Shown here: piece after piece, positions 18,767 through 27,101 of the stretch
How the letters are laid out: the number at the start of each line of letters is the position of its first letter
Position numbering within the stretch: the first letter of the stretch is position 1
NCBI GenBank assembly: GCA_943787745.1
Contig: CALSNJ010000002.1
Span: forward strand, 1,174,668-1,238,667
Direction: 5' to 3'
Length of the DNA stretch: 64,000 nt
Source of the DNA: an uncultured Alphaproteobacteria bacterium
Lineage (GTDB): Bacteria > Pseudomonadota > Alphaproteobacteria > UBA6615
Position numbers and translations under genes: made by a program
Notes under the pieces: generated by a model
Databases searched by the model: none
Told to the model about the DNA's origin: nothing
What the model saw: the letters and a program-made list of their open reading frames with translations, nothing else

Positions 18767-19552
18767 ATGGATACCATCATACTCGACAAGCAGGGCGCCG
18801 TCGCCACCCTGACACTCAATCGCCCAGACGTTCTGAACGCGCTCGACCGGCAAATGGCTCTGGATCTGGACGAAGCCGTAACAGACCTCTCAAACGACGA
18901 CAGCATTCGCGCGGTCGTGATGCGTGGTGCCGGACGCGGGTTTATGGCCGGTGGCGATGTTGCGACCATGCACCAGAACATCGACACAATTGATGATGTC
19001 ATCAGAGATCTGATCGGCATCTTCCACAAGAGCGTCGAGGGCATTGCCGCCATGCCGAAACCGGTGATCGCCGCCGTTCACGGTCCTGTTGCTGGCGCCG
19101 GTGTCAGCATGTCTCTGAATGCCGATTATACGATCGCTGCCGACGATGCGAAGTTCACGATGGCCTATATCTGGCTGGGCACGAACCCGGATGGGGGTTC
19201 CACCTATCTGCTTCCCCGCCTGATTGGCCGCCGGAAAGCACTCGAACTCGCGATGTTGAGCGAAACTCTGGATGCCGAGAAGGCACTGGATTACGGGATT
19301 ATCAATCGCGTGGTCGGTGCCGATGAACTGGAGGCCGAAGCGATGAAACTTGCCACCCGTCTGGCGGCAGGACCGACCAAGGCGTTTGCGCAAACCAAGG
19401 CGCTCATCAACCAAAGCTTTGAAGCCGCCAGTTTCGCGGATCAGCTCGCGGCCGAACGAGATGCGTTTCTGAGTTCTGCAGGCACAGAGGACTTTGCTGA
19501 AGGCGTTGCGGCATTTGTCGAAAAGCGAAAGCCGGAGTTCAAAGGCTCCTGA
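18767..19552 (+). CDS. Enoyl-CoA hydratase/isomerase family protein
   Basis: Crotonase-fold protein of 261 residues starting at MDTIILDKQGAVATLTLNRP. The oxyanion-hole segments are GAGRGFMAGGDVATM and KPVIAAVHGPVAGAGVSMSLNADYTIAAD. The loop following (MAYIWLGTNPDGGSTYLLPRLIGRRKALEL) has Asp/Gly where classical hydratases hold their second Glu, so it could be an isomerase-type member. It faces the SDR-ACAD-APH operon and may hydrate the enoyl-CoA made there. The upstream SD is weak. Confidence 0.88.
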   Translation: MDTIILDKQGAVATLTLNRPDVLNALDRQMALDLDEAVTDLSNDDSIRAVVMRGAGRGFMAGGDVATMHQNIDTIDDVIRDLIGIFHKSVEGIAAMPKPVIAAVHGPVAGAGVSMSLNADYTIAADDAKFTMAYIWLGTNPDGGSTYLLPRLIGRRKALELAMLSETLDAEKALDYGIINRVVGADELEAEAMKLATRLAAGPTKAFAQTKALINQSFEAASFADQLAAERDAFLSSAGTEDFAEGVAAFVEKRKPEFKGS

Positions 19553-19555
19553 CGT

Positions 19556-20272
19556 CTAGAGCAGGAACAAGAGCAACGGGACAAGCAGCGCGGTGATCAG
19601 GCCATTCAGGCCCATGCCGATCCCGGCAAATGTGCCTGCAATCTGATTAACCTGAAACGCCCGCGCCGTTCCGATTCCGTGGGCTGCAATCCCGATCGCA
19701 AAGCCCCGCGCACGGTAATCCCGGATCCGAAGCATGTTGAAAAGCGGGGTTCCGGACATGGCCCCGATGATACCCGTCAGGATCACCAGAACGGCAGTCA
19801 ACGATGGTAGTCCGCCGACCCGTTCGGAAATGCCCATGGCTATTGGTGTCGTGACTGACCGAGGTGCCAAAGACAGTAACGTCTCCGGGCTTCCACCAAG
19901 CAGAGATGCGATCACGACAACCGAACCCACCGCTGTCGCTGAACCAACCAAAAGCGCCAGCAGCATCGGGATTGCCGCACGGCGCACGATCTTGATATTC
20001 GCGTAAAGCGGGACCGCAAGCGCAACCGTTGCCGGCCCGAGCAGGAAATGCACGAATTGTGCGCCGTCAAAATACGTCCCGTACTCCACGTCGGTGGCAT
20101 AGAGCAGAAGCACGAGCAGGGTCACCGAGACAGCGACAGGGTTAACCAGTGGGTTCATGCCAGAGCGTTCATAGGCGTAATAGGCAACCACATAGGCCGC
20201 CAGCGTCAGCGTCAGCCAAAGCAGAGGTCCCGCACTCAGGTAGACCCAGATATCATCAATCAAAGGCGTCAT
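19556..20272 (-). CDS. lrgB: LrgB family membrane protein
   Basis: An integral membrane protein of 238 residues, the antiholin-like LrgB / plastidial-glycolate-transporter half. Six to seven hydrophobic segments and the motif RSVTTPIAMGISERVGGLPSLTAVLVILTGIIGAM identify the family. Its start overlaps the end of lrgA by four bases, so the two are translationally coupled. In bacteria and plants LrgAB-type pairs move small organic acids (pyruvate, glycolate) or affect murein hydrolase export. In this metabolic context export or uptake of an acid is the likelier role. Confidence 0.92.
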   Translation of the reverse strand: MTPLIDDIWVYLSAGPLLWLTLTLAAYVVAYYAYERSGMNPLVNPVAVSVTLLVLLLYATDVEYGTYFDGAQFVHFLLGPATVALAVPLYANIKIVRRAAIPMLLALLVGSATAVGSVVVIASLLGGSPETLLSLAPRSVTTPIAMGISERVGGLPSLTAVLVILTGIIGAMSGTPLFNMLRIRDYRARGFAIGIAAHGIGTARAFQVNQIAGTFAGIGMGLNGLITALLVPLLLFLL

Positions 20273-20700
20273 CGCTCTCCATCCGACTGAGGTTCATCAA
20301 GCCCCATCATCCGCGACGCAATGCGCATGGTCGCTGCCGTGACGATCAGGGTCAGCCAGGTGCTGGCAACCAGCGACACCACAATCGCAGGCCACTCCGC
20401 CTGAATTCGTGAGAAATGCAGAAGAACGCCCACGCCCGCGGGCACAAAGAGCAGTGAGAGATGCGAAAGAATCCCGTTGGCAACATTGGCCATCGGTTCG
20501 GGAATGCCGCGATAGATCGCGAGTCCGACAAGCAGAATGACCATCCCCAGCACCGGCCCTGGCACCGGAAGCCCAAACGCGGCCTGAATCCCCTCTCCCA
20601 ACAATTGGCAGGCAAACAGAACAAGCAATGGAACGATCAGGCTCAATCGGGACTCCTGACTTGAGGTCGGACCCCGTGACGATACAATGGTGTCTCGCAT
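20269..20700 (-). CDS. lrgA: CidA/LrgA family membrane protein
   Basis: Holin-like partner of LrgB, 143 residues and four transmembrane helices. CQLLGEGIQAAFGLPVPGPVLGMVILLV and LSLLFVPAGVGVLLHFSRIQAEWPAIVVSLVASTWL are the conserved family segments. ATG 20700 (MRDTIVSSRG) is preferred; an in-frame ATG 21 codons upstream would overlap the divergent thioesterase. The gene leads a two-gene operon with lrgB. Confidence 0.88.
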   Translation of the reverse strand: MRDTIVSSRGPTSSQESRLSLIVPLLVLFACQLLGEGIQAAFGLPVPGPVLGMVILLVGLAIYRGIPEPMANVANGILSHLSLLFVPAGVGVLLHFSRIQAEWPAIVVSLVASTWLTLIVTAATMRIASRMMGLDEPQSDGER

Positions 20701-20730
20701 CCACACAAAGTCCTGATTGATGGCCCCCAG

Positions 20731-21147
20731 ATGACTGATTTCTCCCGCAGCGATGCACAGCACGTCCTCGACACCGTGATGACACCCTGGCTCGATGAAC
20801 TCGGTATGATCGTCGAGGAGATCAGCGATACCGGCGCTGTGGTCCGCTTACCCTGGGATGCGCGGATCGCGCGTGACGGCGGCCTGATCACCGGACAGGC
20901 GCTGATGTCCTTTGCCGACGCGGCCATGGTCGTGGTGATTTCATCCGCACTCGGCGGATTTCAGAAAATGGCCACCATCGACATGACAACGAGCTTCTTG
21001 GCCCCCGCTTTCAACACGGATGTTATTGCCCGGGGCCAGGTCATCAAGCGCGGCAAGCGCATGATATACGGACGAGTTGATCTGGAGACCGGGGATACAG
21101 GTGAGTCCGTTGCACTCATTCAGACCACATGGACTTTGCTGGGCTAG
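20731..21147 (+). CDS. PaaI-type hotdog thioesterase
   Basis: A hotdog-fold thioesterase of 138 residues. The family core reads GLITGQALMSFADAAMVVVISSALGG followed by TIDMTTSFLAPAFNTDVIARGQVIKRGKRMIYGRVDL. It would hydrolyse acyl-CoA, releasing CoA trapped by dead-end intermediates, which suits the surrounding CoA pathways. It is divergent from lrgA with only 30 bases between starts and overlaps the convergent rhodanese gene by four bases. The ribosome-binding site is weak. Confidence 0.85.
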   Translation: MTDFSRSDAQHVLDTVMTPWLDELGMIVEEISDTGAVVRLPWDARIARDGGLITGQALMSFADAAMVVVISSALGGFQKMATIDMTTSFLAPAFNTDVIARGQVIKRGKRMIYGRVDLETGDTGESVALIQTTWTLLG

Positions 21148-21533
21148 CTTCCAGTAGAGGTCGGCCCGCCCGCTTCTTCCCATGCGGCCATGCCGCCAGC
21201 AACATGACAGACATCCGGAAACCCCATATCGACAAGGGTCTTGGCCGCAAGCGCGGAACGACCGCCCGATGCGCAAAACAGTACCAGTCGATCACCCGCG
21301 GAGAATGCGGGATTGTGCATCGGACTATCAGGGTCCGCGTGAAATTCCAAAAAACCACGCGGCACATGTACCGATCCCTGAATCGTACTTGCAGCACGCT
21401 CGTTACCTTCGCGAATGTCGATAAAGCAGTATCCGGATTCCCCATCTATCTGGATCGCATCCGATACCGAAACGGTTTCAATTGCCGCGTTTGCTTCGGC
21501 GAGCATCTTCTTAAAACCGAGTTTGAGTTCCAT
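21144..21533 (-). CDS. Rhodanese-like domain protein
   Basis: A single rhodanese domain of 129 residues. The active-site loop is CASGGRSA with the sulfur-carrying Cys87; CFIDIREGNERAASTIQGSVHVPRG and the C-terminal MGFPDVCHVAGGMAAWEEAGG are standard for the fold. It follows the amidohydrolase by 16 bases on the same strand. Likely a sulfurtransferase or persulfide carrier in the cytoplasm; the specific acceptor cannot be predicted. Confidence 0.9.
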   Translation of the reverse strand: MELKLGFKKMLAEANAAIETVSVSDAIQIDGESGYCFIDIREGNERAASTIQGSVHVPRGFLEFHADPDSPMHNPAFSAGDRLVLFCASGGRSALAAKTLVDMGFPDVCHVAGGMAAWEEAGGPTSTGS

Positions 21534-21549
21534 TGAAATCGTCCTCCAG

Positions 21550-22575
21550 TTAGCCGATACGCATCAGTTGAGCCGCGGTCCCACCGAGAATTTTCTTTCG
21601 CTCAGCCGCGCCGAGTTTCGTCGCACTTTCAACGAAGGTCACCGGCTCGAACTCCTGCATATCAAACGGATAGTCCGTTCCCATCATAACGCGGTCCACA
21701 CCCACGATGTCGACAAGGTATTCCAGCTGATCAGGCCGGAAGACAACGGTGTCGTAGTAGAGATCGCGTAAATATTCACTTGGAGGTTTGCTGATCGTCT
21801 CTCGCAGCTCGGGGCGATACTCCCAACTGTGGTCCATACGCCCGGCATAGTACGGGAAGTACCCGCCCCCATGAGCGATGCAAATCTTGATGCCCGGGTG
21901 TCGATCAAGCACACCACCGAAAATCAGATGTGATACCGCTATCTGCTCCTCAAGTGGTTGTCCCACGCAATTGTGCATGAAAAACGGTCGCAGACGTGCG
22001 CCATCGGTAAACCCAAATGGATGGAGAAACAGCGGAACATCAAGCGCAACCGCTTCGGCATAAATCGGATCGAAGCGCCGGTCCGAGAGTTCCACACCAT
22101 CAATGTTGGATGAGATGATGAACGCGCGAATATCGAGTTCCTTCACCGCGCGCCGCATTTCCACAACCGAGGCTGCTGCGTCCTGCATCGGCAGGGTTCC
22201 CATGGCCACAAAACGGTCGGGGTCGCCTTTGACCAGTTCGGAGACATCGTTGTTCTGCGCGCGTGCCAGTTCGTTTCCGAGTTCCGGGTCCGTCCAATAG
22301 AAGAACTGGATCGGCACCGGGCTAACCACTTGAATATCGACCCGGGTCTTGTCCATATCAGCCGCCCGGGGTTCCAGATTAATCATCTTCGGAACCAGGC
22401 TGGGTATCGCCTCATTGTCGACTGCCAGCGAAGACGGATGGGCGAAGAACATGTAGGGATCGCGGTCCGGTGTCAGAATTTCGCTCGGCTGATAGTGCTG
22501 ATCCATCAACGCCTTCGCGCTGGGCGAGAAGACATGCGCGTGCATGTCGATAGCGATCGTGCCGTTGCTGGCCAT
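21550..22575 (-). CDS. Amidohydrolase-2 family protein (ACMSD / resorcylate-decarboxylase-like)
   Basis: A TIM-barrel metal enzyme of 341 residues. Metal ligands are seen as His12 and His14 in IDMHAHVF, a His in LDVPLFLHPFGF, another in CIAHGGGYFPYYAGRMDHSW and the catalytic Asp in MGTDYPFDM. This is the amidohydrolase-2 pattern shared with aminocarboxymuconate-semialdehyde decarboxylase and aromatic acid decarboxylases, so nonoxidative decarboxylation or hydrolysis is expected. AGGGGGAAC precedes the start. It sits beyond the terminator of the TRAP operon, so it is transcribed separately. Confidence 0.87.
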   Translation of the reverse strand: MASNGTIAIDMHAHVFSPSAKALMDQHYQPSEILTPDRDPYMFFAHPSSLAVDNEAIPSLVPKMINLEPRAADMDKTRVDIQVVSPVPIQFFYWTDPELGNELARAQNNDVSELVKGDPDRFVAMGTLPMQDAAASVVEMRRAVKELDIRAFIISSNIDGVELSDRRFDPIYAEAVALDVPLFLHPFGFTDGARLRPFFMHNCVGQPLEEQIAVSHLIFGGVLDRHPGIKICIAHGGGYFPYYAGRMDHSWEYRPELRETISKPPSEYLRDLYYDTVVFRPDQLEYLVDIVGVDRVMMGTDYPFDMQEFEPVTFVESATKLGAAERKKILGGTAAQLMRIG

Positions 22576-22623
22576 GGTGTTCCCCCTTTTTTGTTTTGTC
22601 GTTGGGAAACCCTAACACCAGGG

Positions 22624-22661
22624 AACAAAAAAGGGCGATGGAATGAACCATCGCCCTTTGT
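22624..22661 (-). terminator. Intrinsic terminator of the TRAP operon
   Basis: Read on the minus strand, a 12-bp perfect stem (AAAGGGCGATGG pairing with CCATCGCCCTTT, six-base loop) is followed at once by a T-rich tract. It lies 25 bases beyond the dctM stop codon and before the amidohydrolase, so it ends TRAP transcription. Confidence 0.9.
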
Positions 22662-22685
22662 AAATTGTTATCGCTGGTCCTGAGT

Positions 22686-24023
22686 CTACTTCCACAAATC
22701 CTTGATATCCACCAGGTAGAGCGCAATTCCCGGAAAGAACAGGACAAGGATCAGCACCACCAACATGGTGAGCGCGAAGGGCGCAGCCCCGATGAAGATA
22801 TCTGCCAGCGAGATATCCTTCTGCACCAGCGTGGACTTGATCACATAGACAGCGAGCCCAAGGGGCGGAGTCAGCAGTCCGATTTCGACCGCGATCACTG
22901 TCACGATGCCAAACCACACAAGATCAATATTGAACGGGGCCAGAATCACCAGAAACAGCGGTACCGCGATCAACATGATCGAAACCGAGTCGATGATCGT
23001 TCCCAGGACGATAAGGATGACCACATAGAGGAACAACAACTGCCAAAGCTCGGCATCCATCGCCCCGATGAACCGGCCCAATTCCGTCGGCAGTCCAGAT
23101 ATCCCCAGCATGCGGCTGTACATGCTTGCAGAGATAATCAGGAACAACAGAGTCGCCGTGATGTGGCCGGTCTCAACCAGAATATCCCACATCTTCCGAA
23201 ATGTAAGTTGCTTGCGCATGAGGGCAAAGATAAATGCCACGAGCGCGCCTGCCGCACCGGCTTCGGTTGGCGTATAGAGCCCCATATAGATGCCGCCCAA
23301 CACGACGAGAATGAGGATCGAGATCGGAATGATCTTCTTGATCAGATCACGACCTGCCATTGGTTTCTCATCGACCTTGCGATCGAGTGCACCCGGTTCC
23401 GCGACCATATTCGGGAACCCATAGGCCATGATCGCGATGAGACCACAGAAACTGGCGGTCAGCAGAACACCCGGCCCGATACCCGCGATGAACAGATCAC
23501 CCACGGATTCTTCGGCGATCAACGCAAACACGATCAGCAGGATCGAGGGCGGTATCAGCATCCCGAGCACCGACGAACCTGCGACGGTCCCAACTGCAAA
23601 GCGGCCCTTGTAGCCATAGCGCAGCATCTCGGGCACGGAAATACGTGTGAACACGGTTGCCGAAGCAATCGAGACACCGGTGATCGCGGCAAAAATCATG
23701 TTCGCAATAACCGTCGCCATGCCCAGACCACCGCGCACCCTGCGCAGCATGCTGTTGGCAATGTCGTAAGTATCTTTTCCCATCCCGGCTGTACTGACGA
23801 GCAGCCCCATCAGGACGAAAAGTGGAATAACGCCAAACAGGAAATCCGCGACCGTTTTCGCCGATGATATCCAAAGCAGGCTAATGGCAATTTTGACATT
23901 GCCCTTGATCACCCAGACCCCGACGAACGAGATCAGAGCCAGCACAACAGGCACATGCATGCCGACATAGATCAGCAGCAGCATCGCTATAATTGAAATG
24001 ATTCCGATTTCGAAGCCGCTCAT
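22686..24023 (-). CDS. dctM: TRAP transporter large permease subunit
   Basis: The 12-helix DctM subunit, 445 residues, forming the ion-coupled translocation channel of a tripartite carrier. Landmarks are GVSIASATVFTRISVPEMLRYGYKGRFAVGTVAGSSVLGMLIPPSILLIVFALIAEESVGDLFIAGIGPG in the first half (the typical DctM signature with the PPS turn), and FGIVTVIAVEIGLLTPPLGLAVYV in the second. Its start overlaps the dctQ stop by four bases. It works with the DctQ and DctP proteins encoded upstream. Confidence 0.95.
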   Translation of the reverse strand: MSGFEIGIISIIAMLLLIYVGMHVPVVLALISFVGVWVIKGNVKIAISLLWISSAKTVADFLFGVIPLFVLMGLLVSTAGMGKDTYDIANSMLRRVRGGLGMATVIANMIFAAITGVSIASATVFTRISVPEMLRYGYKGRFAVGTVAGSSVLGMLIPPSILLIVFALIAEESVGDLFIAGIGPGVLLTASFCGLIAIMAYGFPNMVAEPGALDRKVDEKPMAGRDLIKKIIPISILILVVLGGIYMGLYTPTEAGAAGALVAFIFALMRKQLTFRKMWDILVETGHITATLLFLIISASMYSRMLGISGLPTELGRFIGAMDAELWQLLFLYVVILIVLGTIIDSVSIMLIAVPLFLVILAPFNIDLVWFGIVTVIAVEIGLLTPPLGLAVYVIKSTLVQKDISLADIFIGAAPFALTMLVVLILVLFFPGIALYLVDIKDLWK

Positions 24024-24610
24024 TTGATCGACTCCTCAATCACAGCCATTTCAACATCCACTGCCTCTTCATCCTCAAGTGGTGGCAAACCAAACAATCC
24101 GCGAAGATTGTCGACAGCCATCAGCGCGAATTGAATTCCGAGCATGGCGCAACCAATCACGAGAACAAATCTCTGGGGCCATTCCGGGAAGGTGAAAACA
24201 CCAGTGTTTCCAACGAAATGACCACCATGATAGGCCTGAAGCCATTTCGGCCACCCCCCCAGCACAATCGCAACCATGAGACCAACACCCGCAAGATGAA
24301 ACAGAATCCCAAGGGTGTTGCCGATCGGTGGCCACTTCCGAAGAATTCGGCTGTACAACGCATCTGAGCGCGTCACGCGCCCGACTTTCAGCGTATGCGC
24401 CAGTTGGAGATAGAGAATTGTCACGATCGAAATCTCGACAATCTCCGTGGTTCCGCTCAAGGGCGAGTTGAAGATAAATCGCAGCAGAATGTCGACGCTG
24501 ATCAGAATCATCAGGATAAAAATCCACCCCGATGCAACGGCATTGCTGACAAGGACAATCCAGTCGAAACCGCGACGTAGAAGATCGAGAAATCCGGTAA
24601 TTGCGCTCAA
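24020..24610 (-). CDS. dctQ: TRAP transporter small permease subunit
   Basis: Four-helix DctQ subunit, 196 residues, with segments around WIFILMILISVDILLRFIF, EIVEISIVTILYLQLAHTLKVGRVTRSDAL, a middle helix near GVGLMVAIVLGG and a C-terminal one at FVLVIGCAMLGIQFAL. The opening codon is TTG 24610 with no strong ribosome-binding site, so the start is tentative. The stretch between dctP and dctQ contains a hairpin. The acidic C-terminal tail is unremarkable. Confidence 0.9.
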   Translation of the reverse strand: MSAITGFLDLLRRGFDWIVLVSNAVASGWIFILMILISVDILLRFIFNSPLSGTTEIVEISIVTILYLQLAHTLKVGRVTRSDALYSRILRKWPPIGNTLGILFHLAGVGLMVAIVLGGWPKWLQAYHGGHFVGNTGVFTFPEWPQRFVLVIGCAMLGIQFALMAVDNLRGLFGLPPLEDEEAVDVEMAVIEESIK

Positions 24611-24618
24611 TGTAAGTT

Positions 24619-24645
24619 GGGGAGCCGTCTTACGACGGCCCCCCT
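24619..24645 (-). promoter_or_regulatory. Intercistronic stem-loop between dctP and dctQ
   Basis: On the minus strand GGGGGCCGTC pairs with GACGGCTCCCC around a four-base loop, immediately after dctP and before the TTG start of dctQ. No U-tract follows, so it is more likely an RNA-stabilising or attenuating hairpin that lets the binding protein be made in excess of the permease, as is usual for solute-binding proteins. Confidence 0.6.
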
Positions 24646-24684
24646 CCCTATTTTGGAGTTGAGTTCACGAAACGTCGAAATCGA

Positions 24685-25776
24685 CTAGTCGCGATCCCAC
24701 TGACGCGCGATCGGCTGATCGGCCGCACGCATCTCATCCATCCATGCTTTCAGGATTGCCGTACCAGGCTGACCGGCCTTGTTACGGGCTTCGGCCCACT
24801 GCTTGCCCAGCGGCGGCAGTGCAGCGGCCCAAGCGTTGCGCTCTTCAGGACTTGCTGTCGTCACCTTCGTGCCAAACTCGGTCTGACAGCGGTTCAGGCC
24901 CCACTTGGCACCATCATTCACGCGCTTGACGTTTTCCGCGACCCAAGCAGGTGCAGCCGCCGACATGGCGTTCTGGACTTCCTCAGGAAGGCTGTCCCAG
25001 ACATCGCGGTTGAAGTTCAGCGAGAAGCCGTTCACGGCACCCAAGCTGGCATCAAACGCATACGGAGCTGGTTCACAAAGCTTGAACGCACCTGCACCCT
25101 GACGCCACACGATCATGGCCTCATAAATGCCTGTGTTCAGGCTGTTATAGGCATCCGCAAGGTTGGTCTGCACACCGGCAGCGCCAATTGCGAGAACCCA
25201 TGGAAGGTTCGGACCAGCCGCGCCAACCTTGAGACCTTCAACCTGCTTGATGCTGGTAATCGGCTTGGCCGACCAAAGCATGTAATTGTCGACGGCACCT
25301 GTCGGCGCGAGCGGAACCTGATTGAACTCGTTCAACCATGTCTGATTGTACTGCGGGAAGGTGTCGACCATCTTCTGGGTCGTGGCACTGACCAGACCAA
25401 CATCAAGAGTCGAGAACGGTGTCTTGAAAGACACATCATAAAGCGGAACCTTATCAGCGTGGAACGCCGTCACGATGACGCCAAGGTCACCAATGCCAGT
25501 CTCAACGCCTTCGAGTTCACCACGCGGCTTAACGATCTGGCCGCTGATGCCCTTGTTCCAGTTGATCTTGTAGTTGCCGCTCTTGGCCAGGATCGCATCC
25601 ACGGCAGGCATATAAGCGTCAACCAGCGAACCAACCCAAGTGGCGGGCGGCGGATAGCCCGAAATGGCGGTCAGGCTGATGGTTTCCTGAGAACTCGCCG
25701 GCGCAGTCGCAGCGACCGTGGCGGTGGCTGCAGCGGCAATGGCCAACATTGTTGTCTTTGTTACTTTATTGGGCAC
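24685..25776 (-). CDS. dctP: TRAP transporter substrate-binding protein
   Basis: A periplasmic DctP-type binding protein of 363 residues. The N-terminus is a signal peptide (charged MPNKVTK, hydrophobic Ala-rich core, cleavage likely near ATAPASSQ-E). WNKGISGQIVKPRGELEGVETGIGDLGVIVTAFHADKVPLYDVSF matches the family pattern of the first lobe. The ligand is normally a carboxylate bound by a conserved Arg; the surrounding CoA and hydrolase genes agree with a carboxylic acid, but which one cannot be read. First gene of the TRAP operon. Confidence 0.93.
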   Translation of the reverse strand: MPNKVTKTTMLAIAAAATATVAATAPASSQETISLTAISGYPPPATWVGSLVDAYMPAVDAILAKSGNYKINWNKGISGQIVKPRGELEGVETGIGDLGVIVTAFHADKVPLYDVSFKTPFSTLDVGLVSATTQKMVDTFPQYNQTWLNEFNQVPLAPTGAVDNYMLWSAKPITSIKQVEGLKVGAAGPNLPWVLAIGAAGVQTNLADAYNSLNTGIYEAMIVWRQGAGAFKLCEPAPYAFDASLGAVNGFSLNFNRDVWDSLPEEVQNAMSAAAPAWVAENVKRVNDGAKWGLNRCQTEFGTKVTTASPEERNAWAAALPPLGKQWAEARNKAGQPGTAILKAWMDEMRAADQPIARQWDRD

Positions 25777-25806
25777 AAGACCCTCCCTATTTCGTTATTG
25801 GTTTCC

Positions 25807-25829
25807 CCAAGAACTTTTTTAGTTCTGGG
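25807..25829. promoter_or_regulatory. Inverted repeat upstream of dctP (possible operator)
   Basis: AGAACT and AGTTCT flank a short T tract, with CCC/GGG extending the pairing beyond a one-base bulge. It lies ~31 bases ahead of the dctP start in the 280-base gap between dctP and the hydrolase gene at 26057. It could be a regulator site or a 5' UTR hairpin. No recognised regulator gene is nearby. Confidence 0.35.
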
Positions 25830-26056
25830 AACAAGGTTCCAGCAAAGCGGTACCTATGTCCATCGGGAAATTCCCAACCGCAGACGCGATACGAACAGGG
25901 CGTCTGACTTTTCCGAACGTAGGTCCGTCTTGCCTTGTGTTTTGATCGTCTTTCACGATCACGCGACCGGTCGAAAACCTGACCTGCACGATACTCACAT
26001 CAAACTCGCGGCAACGCGCCGATTTGCTCGATCTGAGGTTTCCTCTGCTTCCTTTT

Positions 26057-26995
26057 CTACTCAGCGGCCTGCGCCAGAAGCGCACCGGGAGCAAACAAGA
26101 GATCACGCAGCCAGTTGGCCTGCGCGCTCGAAACTTTCTCAAGATGCTCGTTGTTTGAATACAGGCTCATATGATCGACACCCTCGACAATCGCCAGTTC
26201 CTTATTGGGACATGGGATGGCGTTGAAGACGTCGATCTCCAGATCAGCTGACGTGATGTTGTCACCCTTGGCGATCGCCATCATGTAGGGCGTTTCATAG
26301 ATACGTTTGGCATATGGCATCACATCGTACTGCATAAGCAATTCGATGGATTCGAGCGTGTTCTCGTGAATATGGTTGGGTGCTTCACGTTCCTTGATAT
26401 CATTGAAGATCGTGCAAACATGCGGAAACGGCCACGCACTCACCACATTGTCAGGATCCGTCGTCGACATCGCGACCATCTGGCTGGGTTCGCCCTTCTG
26501 ACGGCGGACCCGATCCTCAAGAATGAGCTTCTGGAGCGCGCCGAATTTCCGTTCACCATGACAACGACGCATGGTTGGGAAGCCATCCACGACCGGGACG
26601 ACCGACAGTGCAAACTTCACCCGGGTATCCAGCGCCGCCACACAAACGGCATGGCCACCTGAGTAGGAAATACCCCATACGCCGATCCGGTCTGTATCGA
26701 CCTCCTCAAGGGTCTCGGCATAGCTGATCGCGTTGCGATAATCTTCAATCTGGTCCCAAGGATTGATGTGCTGGCGCGGTGTGCCTTCGCTATCGCCAAA
26801 CCGACGATAATCGAAGATCAGACAGGCGCAGCCGATCTCCATGAAATCGTCCGCATAATACGGCATGACGATTTCCTTCACGTAACACCACCCACCGGCC
26901 ATGATCACCAGAGGCGGATTCTTGACCCCGTCCGGCACATGCAGAACACCGTGAATGGTGTCACCACAGCTGTTGAATTCGACTTTGCGTTCCAT
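26057..26995 (-). CDS. Alpha/beta hydrolase (acyl-peptidase / S15-like)
   Basis: A 312-residue alpha/beta hydrolase. Features are LVIMAGGWCYVKEI (oxyanion region), FDYRRFGDSEGTPRQHINPWDQIEDYRNAISYAETL (typical of S15-like and DUF1100-like esterases), the nucleophile elbow GISYSGG and a likely His in VEGVDHMSLYSNN. It is the last gene of the run enoyl-CoA hydratase, acyl-CoA dehydrogenase, CoA ligase, hydrolase, though 106 bases separate it from the ligase. It may release the acid used by the ligase. Substrate not known. Confidence 0.85.
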   Translation of the reverse strand: MERKVEFNSCGDTIHGVLHVPDGVKNPPLVIMAGGWCYVKEIVMPYYADDFMEIGCACLIFDYRRFGDSEGTPRQHINPWDQIEDYRNAISYAETLEEVDTDRIGVWGISYSGGHAVCVAALDTRVKFALSVVPVVDGFPTMRRCHGERKFGALQKLILEDRVRRQKGEPSQMVAMSTTDPDNVVSAWPFPHVCTIFNDIKEREAPNHIHENTLESIELLMQYDVMPYAKRIYETPYMMAIAKGDNITSADLEIDVFNAIPCPNKELAIVEGVDHMSLYSNNEHLEKVSSAQANWLRDLLFAPGALLAQAAE

Positions 26996-27101
26996 TGTTC
27001 TCTCCCGATTCCCCTGGTGTTTTCACCTATATGAAACAGGTTTTTCCCTGTTGTAACCGTGTGCGCTGAGACCAATCCTGTCAACTGTTCAGAAGAATCG
27101 T

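Noticed and set aside
22665-23867. 400-codon plus-strand ORF opposite dctM
   Set aside because: Composition is extremely polar (His, Asp, Gln-rich), the usual complement of a membrane-protein gene; dctM is clearly the real gene.
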